From contig NC_044288.2 in assembly GCF_004027225.2 (NCBI RefSeq), positions 14,208,744 to 14,272,743 on the forward strand: a stretch of 64,000 bases of DNA. The letters are read 5' to 3'. Within the stretch, counting starts at the first letter, position 1. Each line of letters starts with the position of its first letter. The translations under genes and the position numbers were made by a program. Under the pieces are notes generated by a model. That model did not search any database and was not told the DNA's origin. It saw nothing but the letters and a program-made list of their open reading frames with translations. Origin of the DNA: Strigops habroptila. Its lineage: Eukaryota > Chordata > Aves > Psittaciformes > Psittacidae. Shown in pieces: positions 49,625 to 61,300 of the stretch.

Positions 49625-51592
49625 GTATGATCATCTGTATGTAACTTCACTGTGCTAACCTACCTATGCTTTCCTACCTAAGGGATCAATTACCTTGCAA
49701 ATATGTGTATAATGACTTGAAGTTTTTTACTTGCCAACAGCAGAGCTCAGGTGAAACTCATGTTCCATGTTCAGTTTATGCTGATTTAGCTGCTGATGGC
49801 ATAGGCTATTCTGTGTTTTGGACAATGTGAATAAACAGGGAAGCTGGTTTTAGTATTCTGCTAAGGGCCTGTATAGCCCTTAACATTTAACCCCAGGATT
49901 AAACATTTGAAGTTCGGATTAAAAAACAAAGTGGGGAACAGCTCACTCCTCACATTCTGCATTTATTTTTTTTTCCCAGACAGAGAAAATGGTGAAAGAA
50001 GCCTTGATAATAAAAGGTTTCCACCTTGACTGCCTATGATTTGGATTACTTTTCTCCTGAATTTTGTGGTCCTGAAAAGTAAATCTGTAACATCCAAAGC
50101 TTTGACTGCTCTCACTTCCTTGCAGCTACACTCCTTATTTTGTACTGCATTGCCAGTAGTCACTTTGGATTTGGTTTAAGTGCTATGTGCAAAGACGTGT
50201 AGCCAGTGTCATAACACATCACCACAAATGGAACAACCACTTGTAATTGCAGTAGCAGTGTGTAGATGTAGTTTCTGAATTTACTTGTTCTGCAGCAGAA
50301 AGGCAAGGGATTTTTTCTCTCAAACATTTAAATGCTATGTGATATAATTAAGCTAGACATTGTCTTGTGGTTTGTGCTCTTGCTATGGTGAAAAAGGCAA
50401 TCAAGTGGAGGAGGAATGAATGCCTTGATCGTGTAGACACTGTGTAGCTAGAAAGATCACATGGAAGTCCTCTGAAGTAGCTGGTGATCTGTGCTGAGGA
50501 GGGTACAGTGATTTTAAGGGGTTATGATTGAATCAGCAACTCTAGTTTCTCCTTTAAAATTAGGCTATTTAGCTTTATGAGCTGCAGAGTTTGAGTCATG
50601 CCACTGACACTACTCAACTGGGGGAAAAAGCGTCTCTAAGCAGATGCTAAAGGATACACCTCCAAAAATCTGACATGTAGGAGGCTCCCAAAACGAGCTC
50701 GGAAACAAGCTTGTGGGTTGTCAGTGTTCCGACCTATACTGACTTCCAAATAAGCACCATGCAACAGCTATAGTATTTGTTCTAAAGTGCATCTCTAATT
50801 AGTTTGCAAGCAAGGCATGCTGGTTTGCACAAATCTATGTTATATGAAATAAGCATTTCTTTAGAGGATTTTCAGACTAAGTTGGGGAGGGAAAGCAAAA
50901 AAAAAATCCAAACACCCTCCTAACAAGGTTTCTTTATTGCTATTAAGTCTAGAAGCAAATTAGACAAGCTCATGCTGCAACCACAGCTGAATTGTACAAG
51001 CAGGTTTCTTTTGAGGGAAGTGGAAGTAATGAAATCTGGTTTCCTGTGGATCTATTTTCCTTGTTCTCTAAACGTGCCCTTCTGACCAAGCAAAAGAGAG
51101 CACTCCTGGCTCCCCACCCCTTCTCCTCATCAGTTTGTACACACGCTGTTCATCCAGCTAGCTCTTGCTCTGTTCCACCTGCCTCTGATAAGATGCAAGC
51201 TCTTCTCCATCAGTCATCCATCTTTCATCTGAAGGTTGCAGGAAGTAGCTGAGATTAATTTGTGTGCAGCATCTATTTATAGATGGTTATAAAAGACTAC
51301 TGGTGTTGGACAGTGAGCTAAATTGTCAAGGGAAGAGAATGACACACGGGCAAAGAGAGTGCTAATGACATTTTTTGTTTTAAACCAGTGTGTTCCTGCT
51401 AGCTCAGTTGATCTGTGCTTGTTGAGGCAATTACTGGTTAGGATGAACATCTTTACTTCACTGCTGTCAGTTCTGTATCCGCAATGTAGAGTTTCCTGCT
51501 GGCTGCTGTTCCTCTTCCAGTAGTCAGCGTTCTTCCTTAACCATGCTGGGGTTGGCTTCCACATCCCTCCTGAGATTTAAGTAGATCCTTAG

Positions 51593-51684
51593 TCTTTTAG
51601 TGGTGGTCTTGGCAGTCCTGGGGTAATGGTTGGACTTGATGATCTTGAAAGTCTTTTCCAACCTGGTTGATTCTGTGATTCAGG
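51593..51684 (+). mobile_element. CR1 LINE 3' end, sense orientation
   Basis: The stretch contains the characteristic CR1 3'UTR text: TGGTCTTGGCAGTCCTGGGG, then GGTTGGACTTGATGATCTTG, then GTCTTTTCCAACC, and ends with GATTCTGTGATTC, the start of the CR1 terminal octamer repeat. It is a heavily 5'-truncated copy, as most CR1 copies are. It is about 2 kb downstream of exon 4. Confidence 0.9.
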
Positions 51685-54600
51685 AGGTTGTTAAGTTCTA
51701 AACATATGATCTTGACTTGAAAGGCTGCTGGTTATGTATTTGTGGGTTTAATTTATCCATTGTATATATTTAAAAAATAAAAGCCAAACCCCAACACTTC
51801 AGTCCAATACTTGAGAACTAATAATTTAATTCATCAAACTGAGCTGCATGAAGGAGCAGAGGCTCCAGGAAAACTTTTAATTTGCATATTATATGTTTGA
51901 AAAGGGCACGTTCTTGGATTTGGACTGCTGTGGTTGTTTCTCACGATTAAATTGGGTAGGGGATAAAAACCCTGTGTCCAAGCTGATGATTGACACTGCT
52001 GTGCCACAGAACTGGCAAGCAGTAGAAAGAATGAGGAGACATTGTCTGCAAGGTGCAATGCTTTGCTTCTGTTTCAAATACTAGACCCACAGATCTGTTA
52101 CAGCATCTATCTTCTAAAATTATAGAATCACTGTTAGACGTAGACAGAGTAGAGGCCACATTTGCAATCAGAGAGGCATAGTATGAACAGTAAATGTCAG
52201 CTTCTTCCCCAAAGAGATCAGTAAATAGTCGTCATAAACTCCAGTGGAGAGCAAAAGATGAAAAGGATAATCGCTCAATAAAAATCTGTTATTAATTCTT
52301 TTATCGAGAGGTTACCCTGACAAGATAAAGTACCAGATACACTCTGCTGTATCTCATGATGGCCTTTCACTTGAGGGTTGTCTAAACCTCTGTCTTAAAG
52401 GCCAGACCTCCAGCACTTTAATAACTCTTCAAGAACCTGTCTTTCCCTGGCAAGGAGACTATATTCCTCTTGCTAGCATTTCTCTTATACTGGCCGGTGC
52501 TGGGGTTAAATGTACTGGGCTTTGCTGAGCTGCCCTTCAGGTTCTGTTAGTGTTGTGCTCTTATTCTGCCCTGGTCTCTGTAGGTGGAGATGTTAGTGCC
52601 AATCCATCAGCCTCTTTCATATGTGTATGTCGTACATGGAGAATCTTTGCTTCACATAAAGAGGATTTTGCTAATAATAGAGCAAGTATGGAAACCTGGC
52701 TGCTGCATACACCGTTGTGTTTCGACAGATGTTACTTTCATACGTTTTTCATCTGTTTTTAAGCTTGAGAGTAAGGAATTCTGGGTGTGACAACAAAGAA
52801 GGTAGAGGAGTTGGCTAACAAAGTGATAGGAGAGTGAAGAAGATGTATATTGTCTGCTGCATACCTGAGAGGCAGCTGGGTTGCTTTGCATTATTGGAGC
52901 TCTTGGATAGATGAATCATCATCTGGAAGTGTCAACAGCCATTTATTTCTTAATTTGTTTGAGAGAAACAATTGTGTGACCTTTAGCAATAAACATTTTT
53001 CAACCGAAAAAGGCTGTCCTGATGACAGCAAATCTTAGCAGCCAGCAGCAAAAGCTTTGAGAGCTGGGTTTTTGAAATGCTTCCTTTGCTTTGTATTCGA
53101 AAAATCAAATTGTGCTGGAACAACTCACCCTCTGGAATTCTTTTCTGCATGCCTGTAGTATAATGCAAATGATCAAAATCCAGCCTTCAAACAAATTTAG
53201 TGTTGGATTCCACACTGACCACAGTGCTCTGGGTCAGGCTAATGCAGTACAGTGGGGCATCAGTTTGCTTTGAGGTGCACACCATGTTGTCACCTCCAGC
53301 AGCTGTGTTTGCTGACACCTGTTTCTTTGTGAGGATTCCCTTGTTAGGTTGGGTTAAAAGTTTCTTAAAAGAAGTTGCTTTCCAGCATGTGCCATTGGTC
53401 ACAACAGAGTAAATATTGTGGGGCTGTTTTCTACTTTCTCTGATAGTATTACCAACATAGCAATATAAGATTGCTATAATAGCTTATTCTTTTTTCCCCA
53501 CAAACTTAGTTGGGATGTCTGTGATAGAAGAACTTTGTTCTCCTGACCATAAGCATTTGAAAACAACTGTAGGGACTTAATGTACAGAAGAATATAGGTT
53601 GTATTGAAGAAGGAGGCACCAATTCAGCAGATGGTTGCTGGAGAATAAGAATGAACCTGCCTGGCGTTGTCTGCCTCTTCCTGCATGCTGCTGGGAACTG
53701 CTGAAGACTCACAGACTGACCTCCAGGGACTAACTTTGGCTGTTTTGGGGTGGTCAGAATAACACCTACCCGTCTGGATAAGAAGAAATCAGAATTCAAT
53801 ACATGTGAAGTATGACTTTAGAATTCCTGATCATAAAAGATGCTTAGCTATGGCATCCCATGTGGATTTATGGCTTCACTTTTAATTTCTATAGCTATTC
53901 TTTAGTTCCGATCTCAGTTAAATTAAGCCTTTTCATATGCTGGCTTGCAGAGTACTAATTATATCCCTCTGAGCTTGCTGTTACCAGAATGGCTTTAAGT
54001 AAACTGAAATGTGTTTTTCATGTGTATCGGTTTTCTTCTGGGGACTGTCAGATGTGAAATTTGTTTGCTTTTTGATTATTTAATTACCATGCAGCAGAGT
54101 GGTAAGTGGGTTCTATTATATCATAGAAATGGGAGGAGGGGAAGTGAAGTTGAAATGCAGGTCAGTTTGTAACACTGCAGGTTTTTGTACCGACTCTGAA
54201 GGCATTTTATTACTGATAGCAGGCAACAGACAAAGCAGTTTCTGATTTTTCAGGGGCTGCTTCAGTCCGTAGACCTACAGTCTGAATCCAGCTGTGGTTT
54301 TGAGAAACCAAGCTGTCCTCTAGTCTGTCTTGTACGAAATGGATTGTTGGTCTCCATCTAATTCTTATAGCTTGTGGACACCTCTGTTGTATAAGCTGTC
54401 TTTGTGTTTGCATGAACAAACATGAAGCTGTCCTCTGTCTCTTGTTAGACAGATGAACATCCTTAAGCTGAAGGAACAGAGGGTAGAGGATGGCACACTT
54501 TCTCTTTACAGGGTGCTTGTCTAAATGTTCTTTGCTTTTCACCTGATACATATTTGGCAGGTCCGTAAAGCAGTGGAACATCAAGTATATACTGCTACTG

Positions 54601-54687
54601 GGTGAGTGGCAGAAGTCAAACTCTCCTCTCTAGTGTCTGTTTTGGAGAAGAGATCTCTTTCAGGTGGAGGCTGGACTGGGACACGTA

Positions 54688-55360
54688 CAGCATCACAAAT
54701 ACTTGAGGTTGGAAAGGATGTCTAGAGATCATCTAACCCAGCCCCTCTGCTCAGCTACAGCAGATTTCTCCATTATATTCACTCAGGTTTTGAAAATCTC
54801 CAAGGATGGAGACCCCGTAATGTCTTTGGAGAACTTGTTCTGTTGTTCAGTCACTTAGTGACTTAGCTTAAACAAAAGGACATGTTGAAGCAGTATTTCC
54901 TGTACATCTGATTGTGCCCAAGAACACTTCTGCAAAGCTCCTGGGTCCCCAGTCAGTACGGGTGCACGGGGTTGCTCCTCCTCAGGTACAGGAATTTGTA
55001 TTTCCCTTTGTTGAATTTCATGAGCTCCTTCTAGCCCATTTCTCCTGCCTGTCCAAGTCCCTCTGCGTAGCACATCAGCCATGCCTCCAGGCTTGTATCA
55101 TCTGCAAACCGGCTGAGGATGTGCTCAGTCCTATCATCCAGGTCTCGAATGAAGGTATGCAATGGTATTAGCCCTGATACTGGCCCCTGGGGTGCACAGT
55201 GACAGCCCAGGCCTCCAGCTCAGCTTGATGCTGCTGATTACAACCCTTAGAGCTGAGCCAGTTTTCTATCTAGCTCACTGACTGCTTATCTAGCTCAGAT
55301 TTCATCACTTTGTAAGTATGTTATGAGAGGCAGTGATGAAAGTCAAGGTGCCTTTTATAG
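54688..55360 (-). mobile_element. CR1 LINE fragment with decayed reverse transcriptase, antisense
   Basis: Read on the - strand, this is the end of a CR1 non-LTR retrotransposon. Its 3'UTR end on the + strand reads GAGGTTGGAAAGGATGTCTA and GATCATCTAACCCAGCCCC. Further right, the - strand encodes recognisable ORF2 reverse-transcriptase pieces: a PQG segment near 55180, a DLDD segment near 55130, and the catalytic FADDT box at about 55108-55094. A basic block resembling KFNKGK follows near 55010. Frames shift between these pieces and stops occur, so it is a dead copy, 5'-truncated near 55360. It belongs to the vertebrate LINE CR1 class typical of sauropsids. Confidence 0.88.
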
Positions 55361-58300
55361 GTAAGAAAAACTGAAGAGTGAGGAAATCTAAATGTATTGG
55401 AATAGTAGACCTAATAAGATGGGCTGCACGAGCATCCCGCATGCCCCAATGCCATAGTTCCCTTGTCAAGTCACCAAAAGGCATAACTGTCTAGAGAGTA
55501 CTAATACCTCTAAAACTTAAACTAATTGTTTGGATTTGTACATTTATCTGGAGCAGACAGACATGTATTTCTCAGCCCTCCCTTTAGTGTAAAGCATGAC
55601 AGGGATTTTTCCCTTTTCATCCTTGCAGCAATCAAATATACTAAATTATTCAAGACATTGTAAACTTCATGTGTGCTGGAAGGCTGTCACTTAGCTGCTG
55701 AATGTAATTTAAAAGAAACATCTTGCCACATAGCTGGGCTAGCTGTGTGCAGAAAGGAGAATGTACACACCACACAGGTGGTTCAGAAGTACTTTGGGGT
55801 TATCTTATGGCTTAGCTTGGCAGAAATCAGTGGTTGTGCTTATATTTCATATAAAAGTCATGTTTCAGCATTCAGTTATTTGCATATTGACCGACAGCCT
55901 GTTCTTACCCATTTTTAAGACTGCTTTTGTTTAAATGACCATGGTTTAGAATAACTGTTGTCTCCAGCTGATGAATACTGCAGCGTCAGTCATCTCTAAA
56001 GCATGTGTTACATGCAAAGTGCTATGTTGTTATAGTAATAAACTTGAATGTGGCAGCACTGAAAACACTGCATTCTCCAAACATGAGGATTGCTCTGAAA
56101 GTGCGAACCCAGCTGGGCCGTCTGCCTTACAGCATTGTGTGTCTGTACAATGGTAATACGTGAGGATTTACCATCCTTCCTATGGTAACCAGTCAAAATC
56201 TTCATCTGTGACTGGGAGGCAGGAACAGTTTCAGCTGAAGTACTTGAATACATTTAACCCAATATAATAATGATATTTTCAAAGCCAACCTTCTGTTTTT
56301 TAGGGTGTTAGAGACATCGCAAACTTGGCTATAGTTGACTTTAAGGAGAAAATTTCGTTACAATAAAGGTTATGGGATCTCATTTTCCCATGGGGGGGCT
56401 GTTAGGGACGTTCTGGTTTTCAGCTTCATCTTTCTTCCAAGAAGACCATTTCCTTGAGCCTTAATTCCTGAAAATTATACTTATTTAGGACTCCTGAAAA
56501 TATTTATTTGTCCCATTTTTCAGCCATTTTAAAATCTTTCTTATTCTTTCCCCACCTTTACTGACTTTTTTTCTTAGCTTTGTGTTTTCAGCAGGACTTT
56601 GTGTGATAAAATTAAAGCAGTTCTTTGATGTTTGGGAGACAGCAGAGCATTATGAGCTCAGACTCTGGCACATGGCCACTGCTCATCTTTGAAAGGCAGC
56701 AAGAGGCTTTTAGGCCTTTTAATAAAGGAGTCCGAGGAGTGTTTTCCCCAAGCAGTGTCATCTCAGCCCTTGGTTTTGACCAGCGTTTTCCCTATCATTT
56801 GCCCTCTGCCCTCACATAGGGCCAGTCCTTTGCTTTGCGCTATTGTGCTGTCTCCACACCACCCTGTAGCTTGTTTGAACATTCACTGGCAGGGGAGCCT
56901 GAGCCCAAGCCATTCACTGAGTGTCAGAGAGCGCCACAGCCAAATCCCGCTTTTCCTCTTTTAAGATAAATCCCCAATGACTTTTTAAATCTCTCTTTAT
57001 ATTGCAGCACTAGTAATTCTGGGATAATCTGAATGGAAAAACAAATGTGGGTAAGGCTACTTGGCTGAACCACATGCAGCATAATTTGGTCTGAAGGGCA
57101 GAAGTCACTAAGTAGCGTACTAAATGGAGAAGGCAAGGGGTGATTAATGTGTCGTTTGGTGCAGCATCAGGTATGTAGCAAATACAACTCGGTTCCATTA
57201 ACCACATCTGCCAGACCTTAATTGAAAGAAATCATGCTCTTAGTGTCTGAAATAGAAAAAGGTTTAATACTTGAATTCTTTTTGATCTTTAAATGGAACA
57301 GTAAAGGATTTCTGCAGCTAAAGAGATTATCTTTTCATCTTTAGGCACATGCATTGTAAAAGTAGGGGGTTTTCTCTCAAATGCGCTGAAGTACATCTGG
57401 TTATTAGTACATCTCTGAATATATGGAGTGACTGTGCTTAGAACAAAGTGGTGACAGTCCTTCTTACAGAATTTTTAATATGATTCTTCTAAAGCTTTTT
57501 ACCTTAACATATTAAAAAAAGAAAAAGCTTTTTTAGGCAACGCTGCTTTTCCACAACCTTTTCTTTAATGTTGTTTTCAAGGTCTGTTGTAGAAGCTGTG
57601 GTCACTGTTGTCTCAAACAACTGATAAAAAGATTATTTTTGTAAACTAAGTCACAGAATAGCTTTTTCCCTTGCTGTTAGAACTCATTGCAGACCATCTC
57701 AGGTCTGATTTGACTATCATAACAGCTTTGGATTAGCTGTCAGCAAGATCTCCCCTTGTGTAAGTGTTGGTTCTAGGTGGAGAGACTTGGAAGTCTGAGA
57801 AAACAAATATACTCTTTAATTCCATTAGAATGAAATTCTGTGTCATGAAACATTCATTTTGATATCAGTATCTCATTAAATCTTTTGATTAAAGGCTTTT
57901 GATGATGCTCAGTTTGTGGACCTGGTCGTTTGTCTGGTGCTTTAACACCATGAAGTCCCAGTGAGCAGTTCTCAGGCCCTTGCAGTCAAGTTCAAAGAAT
58001 TTCACTATTAAAATGCTTCTGATGGATGCCAGTACCAATGTCACTTTTCCATGTAGAAAGTGACTTGGCTTTGGTGAATATCACTGATTCGGGTAGTGGC
58101 ACAAATATTACAAGGTGACACAGGCTTCAGAGTCATTTAAGGGGTTGTCACCCATAGCCTAGATGTGATGTTTGTTACCCACACTCCAGTGTGAGCCCAG
58201 TAGTGCAGCAGAGCTGTACCTGCTGCTGTAGGAGGGAATTTGTGAGCTCACCAATACTCTGTTCTCTAGTGAGCACCAAAGGGAGTGGAGCAATTAAATA

Positions 58301-61300
58301 AAACCTGATGCAGATGTCCAATTTTTATTTATGAACAGAGAGTAATGTGTTATTCTCCATTTCTGGCAGTGTCTTGTGGGCATGGAATACTTCAAACAAT
58401 TGTTAGTGACAGAACTTGCTTTGAATCCGTAGTGAAATGTGGACAGGAGTCACTTTTAAGTTTTCCTTTTCTAAGTATTCATTTCTAATGTCTCTAAACA
58501 CAATTTCTGTACTTGTGTATACCCTTCATAAAGGAATATCTAAAACCTGCATTGTTCATTAGGCACTGGCTGAAGGGTATTAAAAATACATTCTCTAGTG
58601 TTTTAAGGGACCTGAGGGCTCATTGTAGTTGTTTGCTTCAGCTTTTTGGTGACAGCCTTAAATTAACCAGTTTACTTTTCATCATCTTGTATTTATTACT
58701 CTGAGTTGCTATGGCTAAAGATCCTTCTAGAAAGGAGATGAGGTGGCTTTAAAAGGTCTGGTTTACTATGATCTCTTTCTCAGCTAATTATTGTGTAGTG
58801 AAGGATGACCAGCAAACTAAAGTTTAAATAAAGAATTGAGGAGCAGAGTTTCCATTGCAGCTCATTAAATAAATCTGGCTGCATTGCTTGCTACTAAGAA
58901 ACCCTGTGCTTTTAGCGGAATTTCTTGGGAAAACAGCTTTAATTTTATTCTCCTCACCTTGAAGTGCATGACCTCGTCTGCTAGGAGTCAAAAATGTAGA
59001 TATCTGCCAGCTGCAGTGCAAATCAGCATTTTAATGCTTTACAGCTGCTTCTCTATAGAAGTTAATTAGAAATGTGATTCAAATACCCTCTGTTAGTGCT
59101 CATATGTGATGTCTATTATTGGTAATCATAGTTTCTGCTGTTTGAGCATGCATTTTGGGTGGTATTGACAAAGCAGATGTTTCTACATAGGGACATTGAT
59201 AAAGGTGGAAACTTCTTCACTTTGAGAAAATTGGAAGGTGATGCTGCTGCAATTTAAAAACAGAAGTGGATAATCTGAAACACATTCCTGTTCTATGTAG
59301 TTTTAATTGCAGTGATATTAGTAAAGAGATGCCACACTCATGGTCTCACTGTAGCATCTATTCATAAATGTCACAAGGACTGCTGTTACCTGTTTCCCAC
59401 AAGCTAACGTATGCATTGATGCCGCCAGTGGAACACAGTTTACCTTGCTGAATGGTGGAAGCCGAGGCTCAAGATCTAAAAGCAGAGTACCTTCAGCTAT
59501 CAGTACTACTCTCTCCCTGATACCATCCGGCTAAAGTGAGTGTGTCAGCTGAGAACAATATTGTCCATGAGATGGTTTGGTTGTGGTATCAGTACAGCTG
59601 GGAATAGTCCTGGCTTTGTGCTTCAGGATTTAATAGATTTATTGACCTTTCTGGCAGATGTCACGAACTTATTGTGATAGTTGCATTTCTTGCCAATGAA
59701 GTAAACAAGAGCATTGGGAACCGATGGCAAAGAGGTTTAGAAGAGAAAAACGTGAGTTTGTAAAATGTGCTTCTGACATGCCAGAGTTTGTTACTACAAG
59801 TCAAATGTCTGTATTTTTCCTGCTGTATTGGTAATTTTTTAATTTGCCAAATACTCTGTGTTCTGTTCTCTGACACACAGACTACAAGACAAACGTGCTT
59901 TTGCTTTGTCATTCATGGTTATTAATGTATGAGCATTATTGTAGGAATGAGGGATTATCAGTTAGTTTTCCAGTATTCCATTTGGCTGCAATGCCAAAGC
60001 AAAGATTTTGTAGGGCTGTTCTATTAATTTTAGGCTTTATAGTTGTTCTTCCTCACTTAGCCACTTGAGATAAAAGCCTTTGGACTCCAAAGGGATGCAT
60101 TCCTACCAAATCAAAGCAACTTTCAAGTGGGTTACATCATGGACCTAATGGAGTAGTCTCTAAGACGGCAAAATTCTGGAGTAGAATTCTGGAATCTTTC
60201 TTTTCCTGTTGGTTTGCACAGAGCAAATACTTTGAGGCCAGGAAATTTTTTGTACATGAATGCTGCCGATAAAGGCAAAGCTGAATCTCTGAGGACTGGT
60301 TTGGTTTGGGTTGTTTTTTTCATTTATTTTTTGCTTTTGTTCCACAAAAAAACTCAGTGACTTTTAAGGCTTTAATCTTGCAGCTTTGATATGTTCCATG
60401 ATGTTCCAGCTTGAAATGTCTTTACGCTTCATCTGCCTGCATCTCCCCAAATGATGGCAACCTTTGTCTTGCTGTCAGTTGTAGGCTTTTAGGTTCATGT
60501 CATGATATACAGTCCAGTGTATATGATACATATAGCTATCAACAGTGAATGTATACTCAAATGCTCAAGAGAAGCAAACACCCCTCAAGCACATCAGCTT
60601 GCTCTGACTCTGTTCTGAAGCCTTGTGGGTTGCAGAGGAGTTGTATTCAATTGGGTTCTGTCTTGTGAGCAAACTTCTGAAACACATTTGCACTCCCGCT
60701 TTTCTCTCCAGTGCTCAGAAAGCAGTCAGTGATGCAGATTAAAGGCAATTAAAGACTGATGTGCTTTCTCGTGATTTGTAACTCTAGTGTGGAAAGGAGA
60801 GTATAAATTCACAGGATCCCGAACTGGTATGTATCAGCCTCAGACTGCTGGAAGTGGTAATGCTATTGATATGGTAGGTTGTCTTAATGTTTTTCAGTGT
60901 TTTCATCTGCCCATACAGTGTTCATCAATTTAGTAGAGGCGTGTTAGCATTAAGCAGGAGCACAGACATTCCCTTGGTTAAACAACTGAATAATCAAAAC
61001 CACTTATTTGGTCTTAAGATGAGGGCACAGATCCCGCGGGTTGAAGGCAGTATTTGGGACAGCAATGCCCTTCGTGCTAGTCACCATGACTACATCAAGC
61101 TTGAGCTGAATATTAAGTGTGCTGCAAGGAGCTTGCTCCTGTTCCAGCAGCTGCAGAGGCTACATAGGCCAAAACCTGCAGAGTTTGTATGTCAGCAGAG
61201 CAGTCTCTGTGATGTTAAAAGCAATCAACAAGGAAATCACTGAGAGTCACAAAATCACCTCTTTAGATCAAATGTAGTCAACAGAAGAGGAAAAACCTAA

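Noticed and set aside
54855..55082. 75-codon - strand frame as a possible gene
   Set aside because: It lies inside the antisense CR1 fragment and is a shifted reading of its decayed ORF2.
60887..61243. 118-codon + strand frame in intron 4
   Set aside because: It does not match the expected GALNT10 catalytic sequence or any other family I recognise.
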